From positions 62,001 to 126,000 of the forward strand of contig DASTRY010000035.1 in assembly GCA_035760965.1 (NCBI GenBank): a stretch of DNA of 64,000 nt, read 5' to 3'. The position numbers were made by a program, and so were the translations under genes. The notes under the pieces are model-generated. The model was not told the origin of the DNA. It ran no database searches and saw nothing but the letters and a program-made list of their open reading frames with translations. Positions 44,522-56,676 of this stretch are shown in pieces (positions within the stretch are counted from its first letter, which is position 1; every line of letters starts with the position of its first letter). The stretch is from JADGHX01 sp035760965 (GTDB taxonomy: Bacteria; Pseudomonadota; Gammaproteobacteria; Steroidobacterales; Steroidobacteraceae).

Positions 44522-45483
44522 CGCGTGCGCGCCTCTGCCTGCTTCCGCCATGCGGCCGGAGGCACGCCGAAAGCTCGCTTGAACGCGCGATTGAACGCCG
44601 CCTCGGACTCATACCCGACTTGAAAGGCGATGCGCGCGATGGAGTCGCTGGATGACTTGAGCCGCTGCGCCGCCGCCTGCAGACGCTGCTGAGCGAGGTA
44701 GCGCATCGGCGACTCTCCCATCACCCGCGTGAAGCGCTCGGCCAGCGCGGAGCGCGACAAGCCCACTTGGCACGCGAGCTCTTCCGCCGTCCAGCGCCGA
44801 CTAATACTTCCGTGCAGCAGGCCCAGCGCCCGGCCGACGATCGGGTCGCGCAGGCCGGCGGACCAGCCGCTGCTCGCTTGGGGGAGAGAGGCGAGATAGC
44901 GATGCACGGCCTCCATGAACAGCAGCTCCGCCAGTCGCGCGAGCGTCGCGGGCGAGCCGACGCGTCCCGCCGCAAGCTCGCGCGCGGCGAAGGTGAGCGA
45001 GCTTTCGATCCAGGCCGCCGCGACGCTCTCCGCGAAAGACACCTTCATGACCGCCGGCAGAATGCGCAGCACCGGATCGTTCGGCGTGTCGTTGCCGAGA
45101 AATCCGCACAGGACGTACGCGCGCTCACCGCCGCCGCCGTAGACGATGCGCGCCGGTCCGCCGTCCACGCCGGGCCGAATCAGGTCGTTGGCGTTCACGG
45201 CGGGCCGATCGAGCGTGCTACCGATCCGGTGCGGATCGTTGCGGGGCAGGACGACGAGCTCACCGGCCGAGGCCTCGACCGGCGGCTGTCCGTCGATCCC
45301 GACGAGCATGCGCCCGGCACCGACGTAGTGGTACGCGATGATGTTGGCCGGTTCGGGCGCGAACGGTTTGCAGTCCTCCGGCCCGATCTGCGAGGCCACG
45401 CACCACGGCGCCGTGAGCTCGGCTTCGAGCACGATGCCGCCGGTGAGCCGCGTCGTGCGGAAAATATCGAGGAATGCGTCCAT
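44518..45483 (-). CDS. AraC-family transcriptional regulator
   Basis: A 321-residue regulator with an N-terminal cupin-type sensing domain of the AraC_binding/CupR type (GGIVLEAELTAPWCVASQIGPEDCK, GELVVLPRNDPHRIGS) and a C-terminal double helix-turn-helix (about 215-315) with WTAEELACQVGLSRSALAERFTRVMGESPMRYLAQQRL and VGYESEAAFNRAFKRAFGVPPAAWR. It is transcribed with the acyl-CoA ligase, its probable target. A 17-base sequence spanning its start codon is repeated 23 bases upstream. It is divergent from a TPR-protein gene. Confidence 0.92.
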
Positions 45484-45504
45484 CGGTTATCGAGGAATGC
45501 GTCC
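45465..45504. repeat. Direct repeat of 17 bases across the AraC start codon
   Basis: TATCGAGGAATGCGTCC occurs at 45465-45481 and again at 45488-45504, offset 23. The first copy encodes residues 2-7 of the regulator on the minus strand; the second lies in the leader. It could be a micro-duplication or a paired AraC binding site. Confidence 0.6.
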
Positions 45505-45623
45505 GCTCGGTGAGTGGGTTGGCGGCGCATCGGTCAAAACATCCGGCACCGCGATCATTTTGTGGCACACCTCGCTTCGTAGAGTAGCACTCCTGCTCGA
45601 GACGGCAGCGGAGGAGGCATTTC

Positions 45624-46994
45624 ATGATCACCGATCGACAGGGCAATCCGCTCAATGGGGCGACGCCCGCGGCGGCGGCGCGGTTCGATGAGGCCCTCCA
45701 CGCCTTCAATATCTACCGGGGTGACCCGGTGCGCCTGCTGGATGCGGCCCTGGAGGCTGCGCCGCAGTTCCCAATGGCACGGCTCTTCAAGGCGCACGTG
45801 TTCGCGCTGGCCACCGAGCCGGCGGCGACTGCCGAGGCCCGTAAGATCCTCGCCGAGCTGCGCGGCTTGCGGCTGGACGAGCGCGAAGCTGCGCACCTTG
45901 CGGCGCTCGATCATCTCGTCAACGGCAACTGGAGCGCTGCGGCGAACGTGCTCACGCAACTCAGCGCGCGCTATCCGCGCGACCTGCTGGCGCTGCAGTC
46001 GGGTCACCTCATGGACTTCTATCGCGGCAACCAACGCGAGCTGCGCGATCGCCTCGCCCGCGCGCTGCCCGAGTGGTCGCCTGCGATACCGGGCTACCCG
46101 ATCCTGCGCGGCATGTATGCGTTCGGCCTGGAGGAGTGCGGCGACTATGCGCGCGCAGAAGAGGAGGGCCGCAGCGCGCTCGACGGTGAGCCGCTCGATT
46201 GCTGGGCGCATCACGCGGTCGCGCACGTCATGGAGATGCAGGGGCGTGCCGAAGACGGTATCGGCTGGATGATCGCGCGCGAGCCGTACTGGTCCGGCGA
46301 CGACAACTTCTTCAAGGTGCACAACTGGTGGCATCGCGCCCTGTATCACTTGGCGCTGCAGGAATCCGACGAAGCGCTCGCCCTCTATGACGGGCCGATT
46401 CGCGAGGCGCGCAGCGTCGTGGCGCTCGATCTGGTCGATGCCTCGGCGTTTCTCTGGCGCTTTCACTTGCTCGGTCACGATGCGGGTCATCGCTGGCGCG
46501 AGCTGGCGGAGGCGTGGGACCGTCATGCAGACGGCAGGACGTACTCGTTCAACGATTGGCACGCGGTCATGGCATGGCTCGGTGCCGGCCGCGATCGCGA
46601 TGTCCAGGGGATGCTCGCCATGTATCGAGCGGGCGCGAGCGGCGCCGACGAGAACGCGCTCCGGGCGCGCGAGATCGGTCTGCCGCTGATCGAGGGCTTC
46701 GTCGCGTTCTGGCACGCCGATTACGCCCGGGCGATAGAGCGGCTCTACGGCGTGCGTCATATCGCGAACGCTTTCGGCGGCAGTCATGCGCAACGCGACG
46801 TGATCGATTGGACGCTCACCGAGAGCGTGTTGCGCGGTGGGCAGGCCGAGCTCGCCGCGGCGCTCGCGCACGAGCGGCTGGCCAGGAAGCCGCACAGTCG
46901 CCTCGATCTGGGCTTTCTGACGCGCGCGAGAGAGCGGCGCGAGCCCGGCGCCTCCGGCGCCAGACGTGCGATTGCGGATAGTACGAAATCGTAA
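45624..46994 (+). CDS. TPR-repeat protein similar to TTC38
   Basis: A 456-residue all-helical soluble protein. It matches the TTC38-like family: FDEALHAFNIYRGDPVRLLDAAL, PMARLFKAHVFALA, YPRDLLALQSGHLMDFYRGN, GMYAFGLEECGDYARAEEEGRSAL, CWAHHAVAHVMEMQGRAEDGIGWM and NFFKVHNWWHRALYHLAL. The HHAVAHVMEM and HNWWH blocks are strongly conserved in that family, but no biochemical role is established. GGAGG precedes the ATG. It is divergent from the AraC gene. Its 3' end overlaps an AT-rich palindromic region. Confidence 0.8.
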   Translation: MITDRQGNPLNGATPAAAARFDEALHAFNIYRGDPVRLLDAALEAAPQFPMARLFKAHVFALATEPAATAEARKILAELRGLRLDEREAAHLAALDHLVNGNWSAAANVLTQLSARYPRDLLALQSGHLMDFYRGNQRELRDRLARALPEWSPAIPGYPILRGMYAFGLEECGDYARAEEEGRSALDGEPLDCWAHHAVAHVMEMQGRAEDGIGWMIAREPYWSGDDNFFKVHNWWHRALYHLALQESDEALALYDGPIREARSVVALDLVDASAFLWRFHLLGHDAGHRWRELAEAWDRHADGRTYSFNDWHAVMAWLGAGRDRDVQGMLAMYRAGASGADENALRAREIGLPLIEGFVAFWHADYARAIERLYGVRHIANAFGGSHAQRDVIDWTLTESVLRGGQAELAAALAHERLARKPHSRLDLGFLTRARERREPGASGARRAIADSTKS

Positions 46995-47003
46995 TATATT
47001 GCG
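46990..47003. promoter_or_regulatory. AT-rich near-palindrome CGTAATATATTGCG
   Basis: An island of A/T in a GC-rich setting, with a central AATATATT and CG ends, 12 of 14 positions symmetric. The neighbouring TACGA-AA-TCGTA (46982-46993) is a second small palindrome. The site is 104 bases before a small gene that leads into a MarR gene, the kind of place and sequence MarR proteins bind. Confidence 0.35.
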
Positions 47004-47106
47004 GATCGGCTCGCGGCGGTGCACCGGTTGCCCACATTGCCGGCGCATCCGCCGCGACTTTTTGATTTGCGACTTGCGAACGCGACTGGTGAGCGGAGGA
47101 TCGAGC

Positions 47107-47517
47107 ATGGCTGTCGAGGACTTGACGGACGACGAGCTGCTACGCGCCTTCGAATCCTGCGAGCTGACCGGTACAGCGTTCCGGCACCGAGAGCATCTAC
47201 GCGTCGCGTGGTTGTACCTGCGGCGCTTGCCCCCGGAGGCGGCCGCGGAGGCGATGGCGAAAGGAATTCGGCGGTACGCCACGCATCACGGCGCCGCGGA
47301 GAAATACAACCACACGATGACGTTGATATGGATGAAGTTGGTCGCAGCCGCGATGGCCGCCCATCCGGACGAGGACTTCGACGGCCTCCTGCGGGTGCAT
47401 CCGGCCTTGCTGGACAAACTCACGCCGGGGCGCTTCTACAGCACGGAGCGACTGCAGAGCCCGCAAGCGCGCGCGGGGTGGCTGGAGCCTGATCTCAGAG
47501 CGTTGCCTGCGGCATAA
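47107..47517 (+). CDS. Conserved hypothetical protein
   Basis: A 136-residue soluble helical protein. FESCELTGTAFRHREHLRVAWLYLRRLPPEAA and YNHTMTLIWMKLVAAAM look like conserved blocks, and LLDKLTPGRFYSTERLQSPQARAGWLEPDLRALP closes it. I have seen no function tied to this pattern. GGAGGATC is positioned before the ATG. The MarR gene starts ten bases after the stop, so they are probably co-transcribed. Confidence 0.72.
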   Translation: MAVEDLTDDELLRAFESCELTGTAFRHREHLRVAWLYLRRLPPEAAAEAMAKGIRRYATHHGAAEKYNHTMTLIWMKLVAAAMAAHPDEDFDGLLRVHPALLDKLTPGRFYSTERLQSPQARAGWLEPDLRALPAA

Positions 47518-47527
47518 TGCCGCGCTC

Positions 47528-47968
47528 ATGGCCGCCACGCGTCCCCAACCCCTGCAGCTCATCGCGTCGATCCATCGCGCGACGCATCGAATCGGCCTGT
47601 ACATCGCGCAGATGTCGCACCTCGGTGTGACGCAGCCCGAAGCGCACATCCTCGATCATCTCGTGTGTCATGGGGACGCGACCGTCGGCGAACTGCACGC
47701 CGCCTTCGCGCATCGCCGGTCCACATTGACGAGCGTGCTCGATCGACTGTCCGACAAGAAGCTGGTCGCTCGCGAGGCGAGCGAAGCGGACCGGCGCACG
47801 TTCGTCGTTCGCCTGACGCCCGCCGGAAAGGCGCTTGCGATGCGACTGCAGAAGCCGCTCCGCGAGATCGAGGCGCGTGTGCTCGCGCAGGTATCGGCGC
47901 GCGACGTGGCCGGCTTCAAGAAGGTGCTCGCGGCCCTCGAAGAGGTCCTGCGCAATCACCCAACCTGA
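47528..47968 (+). CDS. MarR-family transcriptional regulator
   Basis: A 146-residue winged-helix protein. ATHRIGLYIAQMSHLGVTQPEAHILDHLVCHGDATVGELHAAFAHRRSTLTSVLDRLSDKKLVAREASEADRRTFVVRLTPAGKAL contains the recognition helix and the DRR wing of the family. MarR proteins act as dimers and usually repress their own operon until a phenolic or oxidant ligand binds. It is second in a two-gene unit with the small hypothetical gene. The palindrome at 46990 is its best candidate site. Confidence 0.9.
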   Translation: MAATRPQPLQLIASIHRATHRIGLYIAQMSHLGVTQPEAHILDHLVCHGDATVGELHAAFAHRRSTLTSVLDRLSDKKLVAREASEADRRTFVVRLTPAGKALAMRLQKPLREIEARVLAQVSARDVAGFKKVLAALEEVLRNHPT

Positions 47969-47988
47969 CGATCGAGCGGGCAGCTCGG

Positions 47989-48477
47989 TCAACGGTGCGC
48001 CGTGCGCGGCGGGATGAGCTCGGGCTCGATGGGCCGCGAGGCATCCTGCACGGAATCCGTCGCGGTCGTTCGCGGCGCGACCGAGGGTCCATTCGGTTCG
48101 CGTCCGAGCAGCGCCGACTGTCCGTCGAGCACGCGATCGAGCTGCGCGCGAACCGCACCGAGCTCGCGTTCCATCGTGACCCGCAGTGTGTTGATGCGAG
48201 AGTGCTCCTCATGTTCGGCGCGCACGCGTTCCGCTTCGAGATCCTTGCGCAACGCGCGACGCTCGCGTGCCCATTCGCGCATGCGCAGAGCGTGCACCAC
48301 CACCCCGACGAGCGCGACGACACCGGCAACGAACAGCACGAGCGCGATGAGCGGTACTTGAATCTCGGTGAACAAGAGATTCACCGCCACGGGCGTGACG
48401 AACAGGTTCCAATTCGCCACGAACAAAACAACGAGCACTACACCGGCGACGATGTAGGCCACGCCTCGGGAACTCAT
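47989..48477 (-). CDS. LapA-domain (DUF1049-like) inner-membrane protein
   Basis: A 162-residue protein with two membrane segments at about 6-26 and 42-63, then a long charged coiled coil (REWARERRALRKDLEAERVRAEHEEHSRINTLR) and a Pro/Thr-rich tail. This is the layout of LapA/YciS proteins, which help assemble outer-membrane material with LapB. No LapB gene is adjacent, so the assignment is by structure only. The ATG at 48477 follows GAGGAG; an earlier in-frame start at 48567 has no support. Confidence 0.65.
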   Translation of the reverse strand: MSSRGVAYIVAGVVLVVLFVANWNLFVTPVAVNLLFTEIQVPLIALVLFVAGVVALVGVVVHALRMREWARERRALRKDLEAERVRAEHEEHSRINTLRVTMERELGAVRAQLDRVLDGQSALLGREPNGPSVAPRTTATDSVQDASRPIEPELIPPRTAHR

Positions 48478-48647
48478 GCTGCGACTCCTCGGGAATGTAT
48501 TGTTGAACGATCCTGCACGGTTGCGGTTTCCAGAGCCAGTCGAGGTGCCGCTCGCGCGTAGGCCCATGGTCTTATGGAGGGGCCCTCGCGGGGGTTCGAG
48601 ACTTCGAAGCTCATTCGCTTGGACATTTCTCCGCAGCGGAGGTCACC

Positions 48648-49010
48648 ATGAAGGCGCACATCAGTGTGAGCATCGTCGGCATGGCCGCTGCAGTGACGCT
48701 CCTCGGCTGCGCCTCGCAAAGTTCCCTGAGCGAAGCGGACAAGATGGCGCTCGCTGCGAGTCGGGCCGGCGATACGGCGTCGGCGTATCGAGAGATCATC
48801 GATAACGTGAGCAACCGCGTCGAGTGCCGGCGGGAAGCGGTGACCGGCTCGCGCATCCAGCGCGAGGTCTGTGTCACGGTCGCCGAGAGAGAAGCCGAGC
48901 ACGAACGCGCTCTCGCGTTGCTCCAAGAGATGCGCATGAAAGCGGCGATGGCGCCGACATCGATACGTCCGGGCGGCATCCCGGCACCCCTTCCGCCGGG
49001 CAGGCGTTGA
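48648..49010 (+). CDS. Small lipoprotein of unknown function
   Basis: A 120-residue protein. The signal peptide ends LLGC with the lipidated Cys at residue 21. The mature part is helical with two Cys (VECRREAV, REVCVTV), which may form a disulfide, and ends in a Pro/Gly-rich tail. The block EAVTGSRIQREVC appears in many small exported proteins of this group, but their role is unknown. GGAGGTCACC precedes the ATG. It stands alone and is convergent with the beta-lactamase-like gene. Confidence 0.7.
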   Translation: MKAHISVSIVGMAAAVTLLGCASQSSLSEADKMALAASRAGDTASAYREIIDNVSNRVECRREAVTGSRIQREVCVTVAEREAEHERALALLQEMRMKAAMAPTSIRPGGIPAPLPPGRR

Positions 49011-49020
49011 CGGGAGCCGG

Positions 49021-50403
49021 TCAAGGATTGCGCGCCGGCACGCTGGGCGAGGGGTATTGCGGATACAGGTCCTGCGCTGAGCCCTGCAGGCCGTTCACCA
49101 GTGGCTTGACGACCGCGTCGGCCAGCGCCGCGGAGAAGCCGGTGGTGTCGAGCGGCGAGGTGTTCGCGACGATCGCCATCACGTAGCCGCGTTCATCGTG
49201 GACGAGCAGTGAGCGCGAGCCGCCCATGATCCCGCCGTGTCCGTATCGATTCGGGTCCGGGCCCACATTGACGCCGAGTCCCCACCAGGAGCCCGCCGGC
49301 TCGTCCGCGTCAGGAACATGAGGCAGGTGGGGATTGGCCAGCATCTGCGCTTTCGAATCCGCCGAGAGGAGTCCCTGCACCCGCGAGCCATCGAGCGCCG
49401 TCATGAGCCGCGTCATGTCGACCGCGGACCCGACCCAGCCGCCCGCGCCCTCGTAGGCGAGCGGATCGCAGCAATACGGAATCGTGACTTTGCCTTCGCC
49501 CGCATACAGCGAGTCGACGAGCGGCGCTCCCGTATAGGCGTAGTACTTCGCCTCGCCCGGAAGTCGACCGGAGACGTGCGGTCTGCCGATGGACATGGCG
49601 TTGATGCTTGCCGGGGCGAGCACGTGATCGCGCACGTAGCTCTCGTAGGTCTGGCCCGAAATCTTCTCGACGAGCCGGCCGAGAATGCAGAAACCGACGT
49701 TGGAGTACGTCTGGCGCGTGCCGGGCGCGAAGTCGAGCGGCTGGGTCATCGCATAGCGCACCACATCCGCGCACGTGACCGGCGTCGGGATGCCAAGCGT
49801 CTGCGCGACGACGATCGGCTGGTTCGTGAAGTCGTCGCGCAGCGACTTGTCCCAACCCCCCGCGTGCTCGAGGAGCTCACGCACCGTGATGTCGCGCAGG
49901 CGCGCATCGCCGCCGGGCTGCACGGTGTACTGCGTGAGCATGTCGAAGACCTTCGCGTCGAGATCGAGGCGCCCTTGATCGCGCAGCTGGAGCACCGCGA
50001 TGGACGTGATCACTTTGGACACGCTGCCGACCAGCACCATCGTGTCCGGCTGCATCGGCGTGCGCGCCTCGAAGTCCTGGTAGCCGTAGCCTCGCGCTAG
50101 GATCAAGCGGCCGTCCTTCGCGATGGCGAGACCGACGCCGGGCACGTTCCACTGCCGCATCATGGCCTCGACGGCCGAATCGAAGCCGGCGACGCCCGGA
50201 ACATCCGGTCCGGTCACCGGGACCTGGGTTCCCGCGGGGAAGAAGTCGCCAGTCGTCGGGGGAGGGGCATTCGCGGGCGGTGGGGTGCCGCTGCCGGGCG
50301 TATCGACCGCGATACTGCCGCCGCCACCACCGCCCCCACCGCACGCCGCCGTCAAGGCCAGCACGACACACGCGAGCGCCCCGACCGGGCCCCGCGCGTT
50401 CAG
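49021..50403 (-). CDS. Serine beta-lactamase-like hydrolase, lipoprotein
   Basis: A 460-residue class C/EstB-type serine hydrolase. Motifs: GSVSKVIT (SxxK nucleophile), TYSNVGF (YxN) and GHGGIMGG (the HGG form of the third motif). Members act as esterases, peptidases or lactamases. The N-terminus reads LNARGPVGALACVVLALTAAC followed by eight Gly, a lipoprotein signal with LTAAC. Its start is uncertain: this signal begins at a CTG (50403) that overlaps the stop of a 37-codon frame as CTGA, while the nearest ATG in frame (50544) would add 47 unrelated residues before it. The hydrolase itself is certain; the start is a proposal. Confidence 0.82.
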   Translation of the reverse strand: MNARGPVGALACVVLALTAACGGGGGGGGSIAVDTPGSGTPPPANAPPPTTGDFFPAGTQVPVTGPDVPGVAGFDSAVEAMMRQWNVPGVGLAIAKDGRLILARGYGYQDFEARTPMQPDTMVLVGSVSKVITSIAVLQLRDQGRLDLDAKVFDMLTQYTVQPGGDARLRDITVRELLEHAGGWDKSLRDDFTNQPIVVAQTLGIPTPVTCADVVRYAMTQPLDFAPGTRQTYSNVGFCILGRLVEKISGQTYESYVRDHVLAPASINAMSIGRPHVSGRLPGEAKYYAYTGAPLVDSLYAGEGKVTIPYCCDPLAYEGAGGWVGSAVDMTRLMTALDGSRVQGLLSADSKAQMLANPHLPHVPDADEPAGSWWGLGVNVGPDPNRYGHGGIMGGSRSLLVHDERGYVMAIVANTSPLDTTGFSAALADAVVKPLVNGLQGSAQDLYPQYPSPSVPARNP

Positions 50404-50513
50404 CTGTCGGCGGACTCTTTTCGATTCAGCCGGGATTTTCGTGTCCGTCGATTGATCCACAGGGCCGCAACGAGCAATGCAGTGCCGACGAAGCTCAAGG
50501 CGATCGCGTTCAT
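50400..50513 (-). CDS. Possible 37-residue membrane peptide upstream of the hydrolase gene
   Basis: The frame has an ATG at 50513 and a stop at 50400. It encodes one hydrophobic helix (ALSFVGTALLVAALWI) followed by a strongly basic tail (NRRTRKSRLNRK), the form of a small single-pass membrane protein. Its TGA overlaps the proposed CTG start of the next gene. There is no clear ribosome site. Without homologues it remains a candidate. Confidence 0.4.
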   Translation of the reverse strand: MNAIALSFVGTALLVAALWINRRTRKSRLNRKESADS

Positions 50514-50633
50514 TCGAGATGCGTGACTGCAAAGGGCGCGCCATGTGTTCTAAGTGTCCGCCTGTGCTCGACCCCGGCGTTGCGCGACCCGTGCCGCCGT
50601 AAAGAATGCCGACAGTCTTCCCGACGATGCTGC

Positions 50634-51446
50634 TCAGTCGGCGGATCGGTGGCTGCCGCCTTGCGGCGCGACCCGCCAGGCGCTTCCACGCGCCGCCACG
50701 GCCGCCGACCAGCCCTCGTCCATCGCGAGCGTCTGCACGGTCCAGTCGGGGGCCAGCAGCGCCGGATTGCGGGTCTGAACCGTCGCGCGGCTCGCAGCCT
50801 GGAACATTACTCCGAATTGATCCAGCGGTAGCGACAGTCCGGCGCCGCATCCCTTCATGACCGCTTCCTTCGCTGTCCAGTAACGATAAAAAATTGCGTC
50901 TGGTTCCAGTGCAGTCCGGATGGCGTCGCGTTCGGCACCGAAAAAGAAACGATCGGCGATGCTGGCCGCCTCGATCGCGCGATGCTGCTCGAGATCGGCC
51001 CCGATTTCCGCGCCTCCCGCGACCGCGAGCAGGGCTCGCGAGCCGGAGTGGCTCAGATTGAACGAGAGGCGGCCGGCCTGATCGCCGGCGAGTGCCGGTT
51101 TTCCGTTCGGGCCGCAAATCCAGCGGAGCGACTGCGGAGGACACTTCGCGTACGCGCCGATGAGTGCGCGCAAGACGCCATGCGAAACGACATACGCGTT
51201 GCGGTGCCGCTCGAACACGAAGCGGCTCGCCTTCTCTTGCTCCTCGGAGGAGAGGACTTCGACACAGCGCGCGTACTGCTCAGTGCTTGCCGCGAGCTCG
51301 AATGCCCAGACATGGACCTCGTCGTGCTCGATCGCGGGGACGGCCTCGATCTCGAGCAGCGAGCCGGCGCTTCGAACTGGGACCGCCGGTCGCACTTCCG
51401 AGCCGTCGTCGCCGGGTGCGCCATGCGCAGGCTCAAGGACATTCAT
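50634..51446 (-). CDS. 4'-phosphopantetheinyl transferase, Sfp type
   Basis: A 270-residue enzyme that attaches the phosphopantetheine arm of CoA to carrier proteins. The two family motifs are intact: GADLEQHR with Asp151 and Glu153, and YWTAKEAVMKG with Trp190, Lys193 and Glu194. RLSFNLSHSGSRALLAV is the conserved region before the first. The pseudo-dimeric length fits Sfp rather than AcpS. It is divergent from the polyketide genes by 296 bases and almost certainly activates their ACP domains. ATG 51446 lacks an obvious ribosome site. The first 45 residues are variable. Confidence 0.93.
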   Translation of the reverse strand: MNVLEPAHGAPGDDGSEVRPAVPVRSAGSLLEIEAVPAIEHDEVHVWAFELAASTEQYARCVEVLSSEEQEKASRFVFERHRNAYVVSHGVLRALIGAYAKCPPQSLRWICGPNGKPALAGDQAGRLSFNLSHSGSRALLAVAGGAEIGADLEQHRAIEAASIADRFFFGAERDAIRTALEPDAIFYRYWTAKEAVMKGCGAGLSLPLDQFGVMFQAASRATVQTRNPALLAPDWTVQTLAMDEGWSAAVAARGSAWRVAPQGGSHRSAD

Positions 51447-51509
51447 ACAGGTGGAGAATAAGATGAGCGTGTCGCACGCGGTGCAATTCCGTTTCGAGTC
51501 TTCGCTTTG

Positions 51510-51528
51510 TGACGCAAGTTACGCGTCA
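51510..51528. promoter_or_regulatory. Inverted repeat TGACGC-N7-GCGTCA in the divergent PKS promoter region
   Basis: Perfect six-base arms around a seven-base spacer, 64 bases upstream of the phosphopantetheinyl transferase start and 215 bases upstream of the first PKS gene. It is a likely binding site for a dimeric regulator; no regulator gene adjoins the cluster inside the window. Confidence 0.4.
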
Positions 51529-51742
51529 TGGGTAGGGTCTGCCTGCTATGCTCGCCTGGCACCGAGCGGCTTCCAAGGCGGCTTTCCACAGAACACGCCG
51601 GAACGCCAGATAACATATTGATCAGCTCGAGCTCGGGGCAGCGACGAGTCGGTTTCCCGAACGGAGCGGGGCGTCGCCGGCGCGTCGTGCAAAGTTCGGG
51701 AGATACGATTAACAGGGAGAACGTGATGCGGAGTGGGCAAAC

Positions 51743-56665
<4,923 letters not shown>

Positions 56666-56676
56666 CGGGATCGGTC

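Noticed and set aside
49006..49023. TTGAC...GTCAA inverted repeat between convergent genes as a terminator
   Set aside because: The arms are only five bases, one lies inside a coding region, and there is no T-tract.
50319..50342. Run of GCC/GCC-like triplets resembling a microsatellite
   Set aside because: It encodes the poly-glycine spacer after the lipoprotein Cys of the beta-lactamase-like protein, a common feature.
51463..51621. A 52-codon plus-strand frame with a good ribosome site (GGTGGAG) upstream of the PKS genes
   Set aside because: The translation has no recognisable character, and the frame contains the inverted repeat at 51510, so a regulatory spacer is the better reading. It could be revisited with expression data.
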